From contig JADEXJ010000015.1 of NCBI GenBank assembly GCA_015207195.1, positions 1 to 62,748 on the forward strand: a stretch of 62,748 bases of DNA, given 5' to 3'. The translations under genes were made by a program, and so were the position numbers. Below, piece after piece: positions 26,752 to 36,092 of the stretch. The notes under the pieces were generated by a model that worked only from the letters and a program-made list of their open reading frames with translations, ran no database searches and had not been told where the DNA came from. Numbering within the stretch: position 1 is the first letter of the stretch; the number at the start of each line of letters is the position of its first letter. This DNA is from Pleurocapsales cyanobacterium LEGE 10410 (GTDB lineage Bacteria > Cyanobacteriota > Cyanobacteriia > Cyanobacteriales > Xenococcaceae).

Positions 26752-26967
26752 ATGGGAGAAGCTAAACGCCGTAAAGCAGCATTGGGAAAACAATATGGTC
26801 AAGAATCAGAAAGAATTCTCTCTTGGCTACCTATTACTAAAGCTCAATCTGAAAAATTTATTAAAATAACTAGTAGAGGTGCTTGGATTGGTATAGGCAT
26901 AATGATCGCCGTTTGGTTTACCGTGAGGTTTATTGGTCCAGCGTTCGGTTTTTGGGAAGTTTATTAG
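26752..26967 (+). CDS. DUF2839-type small membrane protein
   Basis: 71 residues. The N-terminus MGEAKRRKAALGKQYG is the hallmark of the DUF2839 family found across cyanobacteria, and one hydrophobic helix follows (GAWIGIGIMIAVWFTVRFIG). The function is unknown. It lies 63 bases before a CPP1-like gene on the same strand and may be co-transcribed with it. Confidence 0.85.
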   Translation: MGEAKRRKAALGKQYGQESERILSWLPITKAQSEKFIKITSRGAWIGIGIMIAVWFTVRFIGPAFGFWEVY

Positions 26968-27030
26968 AAAAGATGTGTGGCATCAAAAACTTAAAATTGG
27001 TATTAAATAATATATAGAGCAGGTTAAGAG

Positions 27031-27657
27031 ATGAGCGAACAAAATCCCTACGAACAACTTGGGGTCACAGAAAATTCTTCATTTGAAGAGATTCAGGCTG
27101 CTAAAAAAAGGCTTTATGAGCAACATGGTAATGATAGTGCTGTGTTAGAAGAAGTAGAAATTGCTTATGACACAATTATCATGGATCGCTTGCGGTTGCG
27201 TCAGGAAGGCAAAATAAAAGTTCCTGAAAAAATTCGTTTTCCCGAACGTAGTTTAGAAAAATCTTTTAAAGTTCCGCCACTAGTGAAAGATAATTCTGCT
27301 GCTTGGTTACAGGACTTGATTGATACTCCTTCTCAAGCTGATATTTTGTGGCCAACGGGAATTTTCTTAACTTTATCAGCGATCGCCGTATTCTCTCAGA
27401 ACAATGGGGCTTCGATCCTGCCTTTATTGATGGCGTTGGGCTTTATTGCCAACATTTATTTTCTTAACCGCAAAGAAGGACGTTCTGGGCGGGCATTCTT
27501 GATTAGTTTTGTTGCTCTTTTTGCAGGAATTGCTCTGGGGACGGGATTGGGTCAGCTACTTCTCGGTCAAGGAGGAGTCACTGTTTTGGGTGAAGATCAG
27601 TTTGCTTCGGCGGTGACTTTCTGTTTGTTTTGGTTGGTAAGTTGTTTTTTACGTTAA
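27031..27657 (+). CDS. CPP1-like family protein (J-like domain plus membrane segments)
   Basis: 208 residues. The N-terminal 60 or so residues form a J-like domain (NPYEQLGVTENSSFEEIQAAK) without the HPD motif of true DnaJ proteins. Three or four hydrophobic segments follow from about residue 105. This layout matches CPP1/CDF1, a chaperone-like thylakoid or envelope protein that in plants stabilises protochlorophyllide oxidoreductase. The cyanobacterial role is less clear. GAG-rich bases precede the ATG; it is downstream of the DUF2839 gene. Confidence 0.85.
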   Translation: MSEQNPYEQLGVTENSSFEEIQAAKKRLYEQHGNDSAVLEEVEIAYDTIIMDRLRLRQEGKIKVPEKIRFPERSLEKSFKVPPLVKDNSAAWLQDLIDTPSQADILWPTGIFLTLSAIAVFSQNNGASILPLLMALGFIANIYFLNRKEGRSGRAFLISFVALFAGIALGTGLGQLLLGQGGVTVLGEDQFASAVTFCLFWLVSCFLR

Positions 27658-27690
27658 TCTCCAGGATGGTCGCTATATCGGTTCGATCGA

Positions 27691-27720
27691 TTGGCAGCTG
27701 TTTACTGCCATAGCTGCCAA
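27691..27720. terminator. Stem-loop between convergent genes
   Basis: TTGGCAGCT pairs perfectly with AGCTGCCAA around a 12-base loop, in the gap between the CPP1-like gene (plus) and the mutarotase gene (minus). There is no long T run, so termination efficiency is uncertain. Confidence 0.5.
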
Positions 27721-27816
27721 ACAGCTTCTGTCTATATCTGTGTTGTCTAATAGGGTATAGATGGATCGGTCGAATCGTAATTCTCGCAAGATTTAAGCCA
27801 ACACAATCTTGGTTGT

Positions 27817-28722
27817 TTATGCTTTTTCTATAGCATAGTTGGCAATCATTTGATACTCCTCATTAGCAGCTACGTCTACTATTTCTTGGGCAGCATTGGC
27901 AGTTTCGACACAGACAAAGTTTAGATAGTCTAACTCGCCTAAATCTGCCATTTTTTTGGCGATATCCGCCCCAGGATTCCAAACAATTGCCGTATTGCTA
28001 TTGGTGGCGGTAATTTTTATTTTTCGCTTTAAGACCTTGTCATCAATCGTCAATTCTGGTTGAACATCTAGATAAATGCGATCGCACTCTCCATCAAAGG
28101 TGACTATCCCAGCCTGGGTTTTTTGTTGATTACGGTCTACTTTGTCTATGTAGGCATTATCTTCTAAACCCAACACCGCTACTTGGTTAATATCGCCTAC
28201 CTTGAAGTAACTATGCAGTGCTTGTGTAATTGAAAATGTACGCTCGCCCGTGTTGCGAGTAATTAATTCTATCGTCAGAGAACTGCCGACGGTAATAGCG
28301 ATCGCTAAATCAAAGCTATAGTCCCAAATTTTTCTCGTCTCTGCGGTATCTGTTAGCCCCATAGTTACTTTCGTTGCTCCATTTTGGGTACTAACCACAT
28401 CCCGCACCTGCCAGAGGCGATTGCGGACAAAACCATGGCTTGAACGTCCTTTTGATTCGGGGTCTGGTCCAAACCAGGGCCAACAAACAGGAACACCACC
28501 TTTGATTGCCTTGCCCTCTTGATAATAAGCCTGGCTGCTAACAAACATCATGTCTTCTGCCAGATCTACGGGTTGAAAAGACAATACGTGACCTGCATAT
28601 ACTGAAATAGCTGCCTTGGCATATTCGTTACTAATTTCTATGATAGGAAAGCCACCTTTCCCCTCAACAAACTTGACTTTATCGGTGATGCCGTAATCAA
28701 CGTTTAGCTGCTCGATGTTCAT
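27817..28722 (-). CDS. D-hexose-6-phosphate mutarotase (YeaD-like)
   Basis: 301 residues of the aldose-1-epimerase fold. Motifs for the hexose-6-phosphate group include GGVPVCWPWFGPD, SSHGFVRNRLW and ALHSYFKVGDI (catalytic His and ligand), and VWNPGADIAKKM near the C-terminus. It interconverts alpha and beta anomers of glucose-6-phosphate and related sugars in the cytoplasm. It stands alone, preceding purQ by about 117 bases on the same strand without clear operon evidence. Confidence 0.88.
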   Translation of the reverse strand: MNIEQLNVDYGITDKVKFVEGKGGFPIIEISNEYAKAAISVYAGHVLSFQPVDLAEDMMFVSSQAYYQEGKAIKGGVPVCWPWFGPDPESKGRSSHGFVRNRLWQVRDVVSTQNGATKVTMGLTDTAETRKIWDYSFDLAIAITVGSSLTIELITRNTGERTFSITQALHSYFKVGDINQVAVLGLEDNAYIDKVDRNQQKTQAGIVTFDGECDRIYLDVQPELTIDDKVLKRKIKITATNSNTAIVWNPGADIAKKMADLGELDYLNFVCVETANAAQEIVDVAANEEYQMIANYAIEKA

Positions 28723-28839
28723 TTTTTTAACTTATTGTTTGATCGGTGGACTGTAAGCAAGAGTAGCAACAGCTTAGTTAGACATCAAAAGTTCTCCAAC
28801 TACTCGCTTGGCAAGAAGCTGACAATACATCGCATTCTA

Positions 28840-29535
28840 CTAAGCAACCGCCATGGAATTCAGTAAACCCCGAAACAGGGCTAGACCATCAGTACCTCCT
28901 ATAGCCTTGTCAGATGCTCTTTCAGGATGAGGCATCATGCCCAATACATTGCCCTGCTGGTTGACGATTCCCGCCACATTATTCATCGAACCATTGAGAT
29001 TATGCTCTGGGTTGATTTCTCCAGAGGGGCTACAGTAGCGAAACAAAATTTGCTCGCCATCCTCTAAAGCTTTTAGAGTACTATCGTCGGCATAGTAACA
29101 GCCTTCTCCGTGAGCCACAGGTAAAGTAATTACCTGCTGAGGCTGATAATCTTTAGTCCAAATCAAATCATTACGCTCGACTCTTACAGGGACGCGATCG
29201 CAGATAAAATGTAGCTTGCGATTACGAATTAATGCCCCTGGTAACAAACCGACTTCCGTGAGTACCTGAAAGCCATTACAAATACCCAAAACATATTTTC
29301 CCTGTTTGGCGTGTTCAATAACGCTATTCATTACAGGAGAGAATTGAGCAATCGCACCACAGCGCAGATAATCACCGTAGCTAAACCCCCCAGGAATAAT
29401 TACTAGATCCAAATCTGAAATATCTGTTTCTTGATGCCATACCATGCGAGTTGCTGCATTTAGCAACCCCTGAGTTACCGTCTGGATATCGCGATCGCAA
29501 TTTGAACCAGGAAAGACTATAACCCCAAACTTCAT
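28840..29535 (-). CDS. purQ: Phosphoribosylformylglycinamidine synthase, glutaminase subunit
   Basis: 231 residues of a class I glutamine amidotransferase: PGGFSYGDYLRCGA, the nucleophile cysteine in GICNGFQVL and the His-Glu in MMPHPERA. It supplies ammonia to PurL for the FGAR to FGAM step of purine synthesis. It lies 22 bases after purS on the same strand, so the two are an operon; purL itself is not here. Confidence 0.97.
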   Translation of the reverse strand: MKFGVIVFPGSNCDRDIQTVTQGLLNAATRMVWHQETDISDLDLVIIPGGFSYGDYLRCGAIAQFSPVMNSVIEHAKQGKYVLGICNGFQVLTEVGLLPGALIRNRKLHFICDRVPVRVERNDLIWTKDYQPQQVITLPVAHGEGCYYADDSTLKALEDGEQILFRYCSPSGEINPEHNLNGSMNNVAGIVNQQGNVLGMMPHPERASDKAIGGTDGLALFRGLLNSMAVA

Positions 29536-29557
29536 TTTTTTACTCCTATCGGTAAGA

Positions 29558-29824
29558 TTACGCCGTAGCTAACTGAGTTAATTCAAAGCGATAATTTTCA
29601 ATTACTGTATTAGCCAACAGGCGATCGCACATTTCATCTAAATGCCTGGTTGCCTCATCTTCATTAGCTGCGGTCAAGTCGAGTTCGATATATTTACCAA
29701 TTCTGACCCCTGCCACCTCGCTATATCCCATTTGTTTTAGTCCCGATTCCACCGCCGTACCTGCTGGATCTAACACCGAAGAACGAAGAGTCACATAAAT
29801 ACGAGCGTGATATTTGCCAGCCAT
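29558..29824 (-). CDS. purS: Phosphoribosylformylglycinamidine synthase, PurS subunit
   Basis: 88 residues, the normal size for PurS (KYHARIYVTLRSSVLDPAGTAVESGL). It bridges PurQ and the small PurL in the three-subunit enzyme. It is the first gene of the purS-purQ pair. Confidence 0.96.
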   Translation of the reverse strand: MAGKYHARIYVTLRSSVLDPAGTAVESGLKQMGYSEVAGVRIGKYIELDLTAANEDEATRHLDEMCDRLLANTVIENYRFELTQLATA

Positions 29825-30027
29825 AGAATTACCGTTAATTGATACTTGAAGCTAATCGCCTTTTTGATTTTATAGCTTTAAATGACATAAGAAAACCAGG
29901 TTAAAAATTCAATGTGTTGGTTTGCTCTCCTATGTTCCTGTGCGAAGATAAAAGAGTTGATTGGCTGTAAAAGAGTAACTCAGCTAATACAGACGTAAGA
30001 TATATTTAGATTCGAGCTATAAAAATT

Positions 30028-30405
30028 ATGAAAGCGCAACGTACTCGTTCTCAAGAGCGAATTATGACAGTACTTCAAAGTCTAAAACGTTCCATTTCGG
30101 CTCAAGATCTGTATATCGAACTGCGAAACCGCAAACAGGACATGGGTTTGGCAACGGTTTATCGTTCCCTAGAAGCTTTAAAGATTCAGGGAGAAGTTCA
30201 AGTGCGTACTCTGGCAAATGGCGAAGCTGTATACAGTTATATTGAAAGCGATCGCCATCATCTTACCTGCGTCAACTGTGGTACATCTATTCAGATTGAT
30301 GAATGTCCCGTACACGATTTGGAAAAACAGCTAGAAAAGTCTCATACATTCAAAGTTTATTATCACACCTTAGAATTTTTTGGTTTATGCCAGAAGTGCC
30401 ATTAA
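30028..30405 (+). CDS. zur: Fur-family regulator, Zur type
   Basis: 125 residues, short for Fur. The winged helix includes SAQDLYIELRNRKQDMGLATVYRSLEAL in pieces. The structural zinc site is two CxxC pairs (CVNC and the C-terminal CQKC), and the sensory site includes HH (residues 77-78) and the H-x-L-E-F segment. The sequence closely resembles FurB/Zur of filamentous cyanobacteria, a zinc-dependent repressor also linked to oxidative stress. No canonical Zur box is visible in the 200 bases upstream and no zinc transporter is adjacent. Confidence 0.85.
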   Translation: MKAQRTRSQERIMTVLQSLKRSISAQDLYIELRNRKQDMGLATVYRSLEALKIQGEVQVRTLANGEAVYSYIESDRHHLTCVNCGTSIQIDECPVHDLEKQLEKSHTFKVYYHTLEFFGLCQKCH

Positions 30406-30742
30406 GTCAACTCCGATAGCCAATAGTTATTGGTCGGGTACGGGTGAAGGTAAATAAAGGGCTTCGCCCTAGCTATAAGCCATTAGCCATTAGCTCGATC
30501 AAACATAGTCTTGAACTATGCCCGATCGTAGACACCGTAAAGACGGTGGGGTCTTGAACCCAATGCGCTTTTAGAAGTTAAATCAAGGCTAAAAGCTAAA
30601 AGCTAAAGGCTAAAAGCTTTTTTAATAAACTAAACTCTAGGGTCTATTTCTAATTCCGCTTTTCTTGCCACCACCCCACAAAATACCTAGTAATCGAGTA
30701 AACGTTTGTCCCCTCGATCTCCAGGCAATCTGAAGTCATAGC
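30406..30742. repeat. Intergenic heptad repeats and paired hairpins
   Basis: Two heptad tracts lie here, CATTAGC-like (about 30474-30497) and TAAAAGC-like (about 30592-30620). Between them are two neat hairpins: CATAGT-CTTGA-ACTATG (30504-30520) and CACCGT-AAAG-ACGGTG (30533-30548). There is no gene. The second heptad tract runs into T6 and could contribute to termination of zur. Confidence 0.6.
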
Positions 30743-31765
30743 TTAACGATTAAAATCTCGCTCAATTTTCTTAATATCTATTTCCACAGGCTCGTAGGGT
30801 TGTTGATTCCCGCTATTGTTAGTGTTTTGGGAGATTACCGACTGTACCCCTTCAATAGTCGAAATCATGCTGCGAGGATCCATGAACATTACCTTACTGC
30901 TTTCGCTGTTGCCAATTTCTTTACCCATTTCCAAGTAATTTTGCGCCAGCAAAAACTGTAGAGCTTCATGAGCATTAGGGTCGTTCTTCAGCCTTTCTAC
31001 AACTATTTTCATAGCTTCTGCGGTGGCTTCTGCTTTGAGGATCTGTTCTTGGCGTTCACCTTGAGCTTTGAGAACAATTGCCTGTTGTTCGGCTTCTGCC
31101 TGAAGAATAGCTGCTTTTTTGGCTGCTTCTGCCTGTAATAGTCTGGCTTGAGCATCCCCTTGAGCGGAGTTAATTGCCGAATCGCGATGTCCCTCAGAAG
31201 TTAGGATATTAGCCCGTTTTTGTCTTTCTGCTGCCATTTGCAATTCCATCGAATCCTGCACCGCTTTGGAAGGCATAATGTCTCTAAGTTCAACCCTAGT
31301 TACTTTGACTCCCCAAGGATCGGTAGCAATATCTAGTTCTCGCAATAAGATCTCGTTGATTTCAGTACGAGCAGTAAAAGTTTGGTCAAGCTCTAGTTGA
31401 CCCATTTCTGAGCGAATTTGAGTTAAGACCAGGTTGACCATGGCATCCTGCAAATTTTCTACTTTGTAAAAAGCCTTATACATATCCATGATGCGCCAGT
31501 AAACTACAGCATCGACGGTAATGCTAACATTATCGCGAGTAATACAGGTTTGGGGAGGGATATCTAAGACTTTCTCTCTAATGGTGTTGTGATAAACTAC
31601 CTTATCGATAAAGGGAACCACAAAATTTAAGCCTGGTTCTAGTTTCTTTTTATAGCTACCTAGACTCTCAATTAAATATTCTTCTTTTTCTTTAACAATT
31701 TTGACTGAGCCTGCTAGTGTAGTAGAGCCTAATAGTAACAACACTAGGGTTAAAAACTGTCCCAT
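30743..31765 (-). CDS. SPFH/band 7 protein (stomatin-like, QmcA type)
   Basis: 340 residues. One N-terminal hydrophobic helix ([15 protein letters not shown]) is followed by the SPFH domain ([28 protein letters not shown]). A long coiled-coil rich in Ala and Glu follows (about 195-265, [20 protein letters not shown]), then a low-complexity C-terminus. It likely forms oligomers in membrane microdomains that affect protease or channel activity. It lies 87 bases downstream of an NfeD-type gene; NfeD and stomatin genes are a well-known pair. Confidence 0.92.
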   Translation of the reverse strand: MGQFLTLVLLLLGSTTLAGSVKIVKEKEEYLIESLGSYKKKLEPGLNFVVPFIDKVVYHNTIREKVLDIPPQTCITRDNVSITVDAVVYWRIMDMYKAFYKVENLQDAMVNLVLTQIRSEMGQLELDQTFTARTEINEILLRELDIATDPWGVKVTRVELRDIMPSKAVQDSMELQMAAERQKRANILTSEGHRDSAINSAQGDAQARLLQAEAAKKAAILQAEAEQQAIVLKAQGERQEQILKAEATAEAMKIVVERLKNDPNAHEALQFLLAQNYLEMGKEIGNSESSKVMFMDPRSMISTIEGVQSVISQNTNNSGNQQPYEPVEIDIKKIERDFNR

Positions 31766-31852
31766 AGTTGATTTCTCCTGAACGTTAAATATAAATATTG
31801 CTTTAGTTATAACTTTTCTGGCTAAATTTGAATTTGATTTATTTAGTTCAAA

Positions 31853-32293
31853 CTAACCTCTGTCAATCATTCTGCTGGGCAAAACGATTAGAGTATTTCC
31901 TTGCTTGCGGACTACATAAACGGGTTCGTTAGGAGCAATGTCTCTGGTTTCATCGGCGCATTTTGCCCGCCAGGAATTACCTTCATATAAAACTCTTCCT
32001 ACACTTCCTGCGGGAATACCTCCAACTGCCGTTGCCTCTAAATCGTCTCCCGTAATTGATACTCTGCGTTTGGGGGTAAATAAACGCCGTGACAAAATAA
32101 TTAACCCAGTGGAGAGAATTAACCACAAGCCCATTAATAAAGTATATTGTGGCAAAAACAAAGCTACAACTGCCACCAATAACGCAGCAATACCCATCAT
32201 GAAGCTAACAAATGCAGTGGGGAAAACAAATTCCATCGAGCAAAGAATCCCCCCCACAACTACCCAGAAAAAAGTGGGATTAATCATAAGCAA
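31853..32293 (-). CDS. NfeD-family membrane protein
   Basis: 146 residues. Two or three hydrophobic segments (FFWVVVGGILCSMEFVF, IAALLVAVVALFLPQYTLL) precede a C-terminal OB-fold domain (GGIPAGSVGRVLYEGNSW, then PVYVVRKQGNTLIVLP). This is the short NfeD form without the ClpP-like protease part. It is the upstream partner of the stomatin-like gene, and the two proteins probably form a membrane complex. Confidence 0.9.
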   Translation of the reverse strand: MLMINPTFFWVVVGGILCSMEFVFPTAFVSFMMGIAALLVAVVALFLPQYTLLMGLWLILSTGLIILSRRLFTPKRRVSITGDDLEATAVGGIPAGSVGRVLYEGNSWRAKCADETRDIAPNEPVYVVRKQGNTLIVLPSRMIDRG

Positions 32294-32610
32294 TCAAATA
32301 TTTATTTAAGAAAAGTTTTAGATTTAAATTCAAATATATTGAATAAATAGTTAAAACCACACTTTAATTTTAGCTATTGCATCGATTAAGATACACCTAG
32401 AATAATAATTGAAGCGATGTCTTTGACTAGCAAGGCGATCGCCAGTAAACAATCCGCTATCACAGCCCGAATTAACGCTCTCCAAAGTAAGATAATGCTA
32501 AGTTGTCTATAATCACCAACTAAAATAGCATTGGACGTATTAATGTAGCCCAATGCCAATTATTCTGATTTATTAAATTTTTATTTTATGAAGGAGCTGT
32601 TTGTATCAAA
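32294..32610. other. Intergenic region before the thioredoxin-reductase-like gene (convergent end and leader of nfeD)
   Basis: No solid gene. A 31-codon plus-strand frame at 32417-32512 (starting MSLTSKAIASKQ) contains a HIP1 site and could be a remnant of a gene 5' end; it is too short to call. Confidence 0.25.
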
Positions 32611-33570
32611 TTATGAATGATCCCAGTCGGGTTTAACTGTCTTGCGATGATTAAGATAACGATCGATCGACATCGCAGCAATACAGCCGTCTCCAGCAGC
32701 TACAACCGCCTGTTTATAAGGAGTATTACGAATATCGCCGATCGCCCAAACTCCAGGAACGCTGGTAGACATTGTATCGTCTACTTTAACCCCACCATCT
32801 TGATTATATTCAACCTGGTCGCCTGCAAAGTCCGTAATTGGTTTAGAACCATTTTGGTAAACAAAAACTCCTTCTACCTCCAAAGTCGAAGGATAACCTT
32901 CTTCTTTAGTTTTTAGCTTGATCCCTGTTACTCCTGCATCATTGCCTTCAATTGACGCTAAACGAGCGCGTCGCCAATGTTTGACGTTGGACATACTCAG
33001 TAGATCTTGAGCATGATAGTCTTCTTTGTTAGGATCTTTGAAAGTAATCCAATGAACTTTAGAAGCAAACTTGGTCAAAAACTGGGCTTCCTCTACTGCT
33101 TCTTGGTTAAGACCAACTACCGCCACCTCGCGATCGCGATAAAATGCTCCATCACAGGTAGCACAGTAGCTAACTCCCCGACCTAAAAATTCGTCTTCTC
33201 CTTCAAAAGGTGCGCCACTACGACCCATCGCTCCCGTAGCCAGCACTAAAGCCCTACCAGTAAATGTGCCTTCTGGCGTATATACTTTTTTTGTTTCGCC
33301 ACTAACATCAATCCCAAAAACCTGGGCGCGTTGATAGGAAGTACCATACTCAACAGCCTGATCTCGCATACTATCAAGTAGTTCTTCCCCGCTAACTTCA
33401 CCCAATACTCCAGGATAGTTAGCAATTTTGTGAGTAATAGCTAACGCACCTACCGCAGGGTTTTTATCTAAAATAACGGTTTTGAGATTGGCTCTTGATG
33501 TATAGAGCGCACAGCTGCACCCTGCTGGACCTCCACCAATAATTACGACATCAAATTCGTGTGTTTCCAA
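32611..33570 (-). CDS. Thioredoxin-reductase-like flavoprotein lacking NADPH-binding motifs (DDOR-like)
   Basis: 319 residues with the two-domain fold of low-molecular-weight thioredoxin reductase. The FAD sites are intact: GGGPAG (12-17) and GDIRNTPYKQAVVAAGDG near the end. The redox pair is YCATC (Cys136, Cys139). In the central nucleotide domain, however, the usual GGGDSA loop reads GLNQEA (153-158) and the HRR segment reads ITFKDP (175-180), so NADPH binding looks lost. Cyanobacteria are known to have pyridine-nucleotide-independent relatives (DDOR, DTR and ferredoxin-type enzymes). It probably accepts electrons from another flavin or protein donor. Confidence 0.8.
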   Translation of the reverse strand: METHEFDVVIIGGGPAGCSCALYTSRANLKTVILDKNPAVGALAITHKIANYPGVLGEVSGEELLDSMRDQAVEYGTSYQRAQVFGIDVSGETKKVYTPEGTFTGRALVLATGAMGRSGAPFEGEDEFLGRGVSYCATCDGAFYRDREVAVVGLNQEAVEEAQFLTKFASKVHWITFKDPNKEDYHAQDLLSMSNVKHWRRARLASIEGNDAGVTGIKLKTKEEGYPSTLEVEGVFVYQNGSKPITDFAGDQVEYNQDGGVKVDDTMSTSVPGVWAIGDIRNTPYKQAVVAAGDGCIAAMSIDRYLNHRKTVKPDWDHS

Positions 33571-33757
33571 AATGCCAACAATCTCCAGTAAATTATTAAA
33601 TTATAGGTATATTTATTCAGGATACCTCTGCGGTGGGTCTAGTTACAAATAATCTAGATAAAAGTACGTAGTTTTGTGACACTTGATTCAGGATTTCTCT
33701 ACCTGGATATATTTCACACTACAACAACAAAACACAAGCTTAGAACGATAGTCGATC

Positions 33758-34315
33758 TTAATATGAAGTCCGCCTAATATTGCCTGCTTTTACCCAGCCT
33801 TCTTGGTTACTCCAGGGAAGTCTGACTCGTTGCCATTTGCCATCTGCGGAGTCTTCTAGAATAATAATGGTTGCATTAGCACCAATCCCGCCTACTCTAC
33901 CTGAGTTGACGCTCGGTTTTGCTCTAAGACTCAAGCCTTCGGGCCAGGTAACCACTGCACGATAGGCGTTTGGCGGTAGTTCTGGCTCTGGTTCATCTGG
34001 TTCTTCTGGCTCTGCTAAAGTTGTTTGAGGCTCTTCGATTGGCTCTTCAGCCACCTGAGATTCGACCACTTCCTCTTCCGTCACATTAGACTCTAGAGGT
34101 TCAATATTAACCGCAGGCTCATCTATGTCTGATGCAGATTTTTGCGAAGCTACTGCCCTAGAGAAATCTGGTTTTTCGGGCAATACCGACATTTTTTTAT
34201 AGTAGGCATAGATTGCTGCACCTGATATTCCAGCAATTAAACTAATGCCGAGAACAAATCCCAAGATAAACTGAGCAGTAGCCGATAAACTTTTGAAAAA
34301 ATTAGATTTAGTCAT
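33758..34315 (-). CDS. Membrane-anchored SH3-domain protein
   Basis: 185 residues: a short N-terminal cytoplasmic part, one transmembrane helix (AQFILGFVLGISLIAGISG, about 13-31), an acidic Pro/Glu linker (about 60-115) and a C-terminal bacterial SH3 domain (LSLRAKPSVNSGRVGG to EGWVKAGN). The SH3 domain should lie outside the cytoplasmic membrane, where it may bind peptidoglycan. It starts 2 bases after the ycf46 stop, so it is translationally linked to it. Confidence 0.85.
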   Translation of the reverse strand: MTKSNFFKSLSATAQFILGFVLGISLIAGISGAAIYAYYKKMSVLPEKPDFSRAVASQKSASDIDEPAVNIEPLESNVTEEEVVESQVAEEPIEEPQTTLAEPEEPDEPEPELPPNAYRAVVTWPEGLSLRAKPSVNSGRVGGIGANATIIILEDSADGKWQRVRLPWSNQEGWVKAGNIRRTSY

Positions 34316-34317
34316 CT

Positions 34318-35832
34318 TTAGCTAAGTTGACTCTGAATGCGATCGCTTAAACTATTATTGTTTGAAGCTAGACGTGCTTTTCCTGCTGCCACCCACTGTT
34401 GCAAAAATTCAATTTGCTCCTGAGCAGTTTTTGCTAAAGGAACGATTTGACTAGCAGCTTCTAGAATATCATCTGTGGTAAAGTCTCGATTTTGACTAAA
34501 GCCAATGTGCATTGCTTCAATGATAGTTTGTTCAATTTCCGCCCCAGAAAAATCTGGTGTTTCATATGCTAACCGTTTTACATCATAACTGACTAGATTA
34601 TGGGGTCGTAATTTGCTTAAGTGTACTTTAAAAATGGCTTCTCGTTCTGCCTGATTTGGCAAACCGACAAAAAAGATTTCATCAAACCTGCCTTTGCGGA
34701 GCATTTCTGGGGGTAAGGCACGAATATTATTAGCCGTAGCCACTACAAACACAGGAGTTTTTTTCTCTGCTAGCCAAGTAATAAATGTCCCAAAGACACG
34801 ACTAGTAGTCCCCGAATCTCCCTTACCGTCTAGCCCAGCAAATCCCTTGTCTATTTCGTCAATCCAGAGGATACAGGGGGCTAGTGCCTCTGCCAGTTCG
34901 ATAGTTTGGCGGGTACGAGATTCCGATTCGCCAACCAAGCCAGCAAATAAACGTCCCACATCCAATCGCAGTAAAGGTAAATGCCAATGATGGGCGATCG
35001 CTTTTGCCGTCAGAGATTTTCCCGTTCCCTGGATACCTACCAGCAACAATCCTCGTGGATTTGGCAAACCATAGGCTCTTGCCTGTTCGCTAAATGCTCC
35101 ACCCCGCCGTAATAACCAGCTTTTAAGATTATCTAGCCCCCCAATATCGGAAATTTGTTCGGTAGCGGGATAATAATCTAAGATTTGTGTTTGGCGGATT
35201 GACTGTCGCTTTTCTTCCAGAATTAATTCTACGTCCTCTGGTTCGAGCTTACCGTTAGTGGCGATCGCTTTGGTTAAAACCCTTTTAATTCTCTCTAAGG
35301 ATAATCCCTGGGCTGCTCTAACCAGTTCATCTAATAGAGTAGCCGATAAATTTTGTTGTGTTGCCGAAATTAATTTTACAATCTCGGTTTTGATTTCGGA
35401 GGCTGTGGGTAAAGCGAAATCAACTACGGTGATAATCTCAGCTAATTCTTCTGGTATTTGAACTTGGGGAGCGATAATTATAATGTTTTTTGGCTGAGAT
35501 TTTAAAACCCGCGCCAGATTGCGTAACTCGCGAGAAATGGCAATATCTTCTAAGAAACGTTGAAAATCACGCAGAATAAAAACCCCACCTGCATTTTTCG
35601 GCATCCTGGTAACAAATTCTAATGCTTGTAAAGGATTGCGCTTACCATAGCCTGCATTGTTGGGATTTTCTTGATAGCCATTAACAAAATCCCAAATATA
35701 AACGTTGCGCTTGCCTAAGTTTTTAGTAGCATCGGCGATCGCTCGTTCCGCTCTTTCTTCTTCGTTGGTTGGTAGATAAATCAGGGGATAGCAGGCACGT
35801 AATAGGAGAGAAAACTCTTCATTAAAGTTCAT
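34318..35832 (-). CDS. ycf46: Ycf46, AAA-family ATPase
   Basis: 504 residues. The N-terminal 210 or so are Ycf46-specific and resemble a degenerate ATPase fold. A C-terminal AAA domain follows with Walker A GIQGTGKS (266-273), Walker B ILWIDEID, and sensor and arginine segments (VVATANNIRALPPEMLRKGRFDE). Ycf46 is conserved in cyanobacteria and red-lineage plastids; in Synechocystis it has been linked to inorganic carbon use. It is cytoplasmic. It is first in a two-gene unit with the SH3 protein. Confidence 0.92.
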   Translation of the reverse strand: MNFNEEFSLLLRACYPLIYLPTNEEERAERAIADATKNLGKRNVYIWDFVNGYQENPNNAGYGKRNPLQALEFVTRMPKNAGGVFILRDFQRFLEDIAISRELRNLARVLKSQPKNIIIIAPQVQIPEELAEIITVVDFALPTASEIKTEIVKLISATQQNLSATLLDELVRAAQGLSLERIKRVLTKAIATNGKLEPEDVELILEEKRQSIRQTQILDYYPATEQISDIGGLDNLKSWLLRRGGAFSEQARAYGLPNPRGLLLVGIQGTGKSLTAKAIAHHWHLPLLRLDVGRLFAGLVGESESRTRQTIELAEALAPCILWIDEIDKGFAGLDGKGDSGTTSRVFGTFITWLAEKKTPVFVVATANNIRALPPEMLRKGRFDEIFFVGLPNQAEREAIFKVHLSKLRPHNLVSYDVKRLAYETPDFSGAEIEQTIIEAMHIGFSQNRDFTTDDILEAASQIVPLAKTAQEQIEFLQQWVAAGKARLASNNNSLSDRIQSQLS

Positions 35833-36022
35833 TATCGAGATTATCTAAATTGCTGATTTTTAAAAAATTATCTTATTGTTAATATTAAACCGTACCTTGT
35901 TTTTCAGATTGGTGTTTGAAGATTTGAAAGCTAGATGTAAAAAACTAGCAGCTTGGTTTTCCAAATTAACCAGCAAGGAAGATTAAGTCAGCTAACCTTT
36001 AAAGCAGCAATTTGACGGAAAT

Positions 36023-36056
36023 TGCCAATGACCAGTGACTAATAACCAATAACCAT
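36023..36056. repeat. Heptanucleotide repeat (AATAACC/AGTGACT variants)
   Basis: Degenerate 7-base units shortly before moaA, another member of the short-tandem-repeat class in this window. Confidence 0.5.
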
Positions 36057-36092
36057 CTCAACCATTAAATTTGATTCATATAGAGCTAGTTA

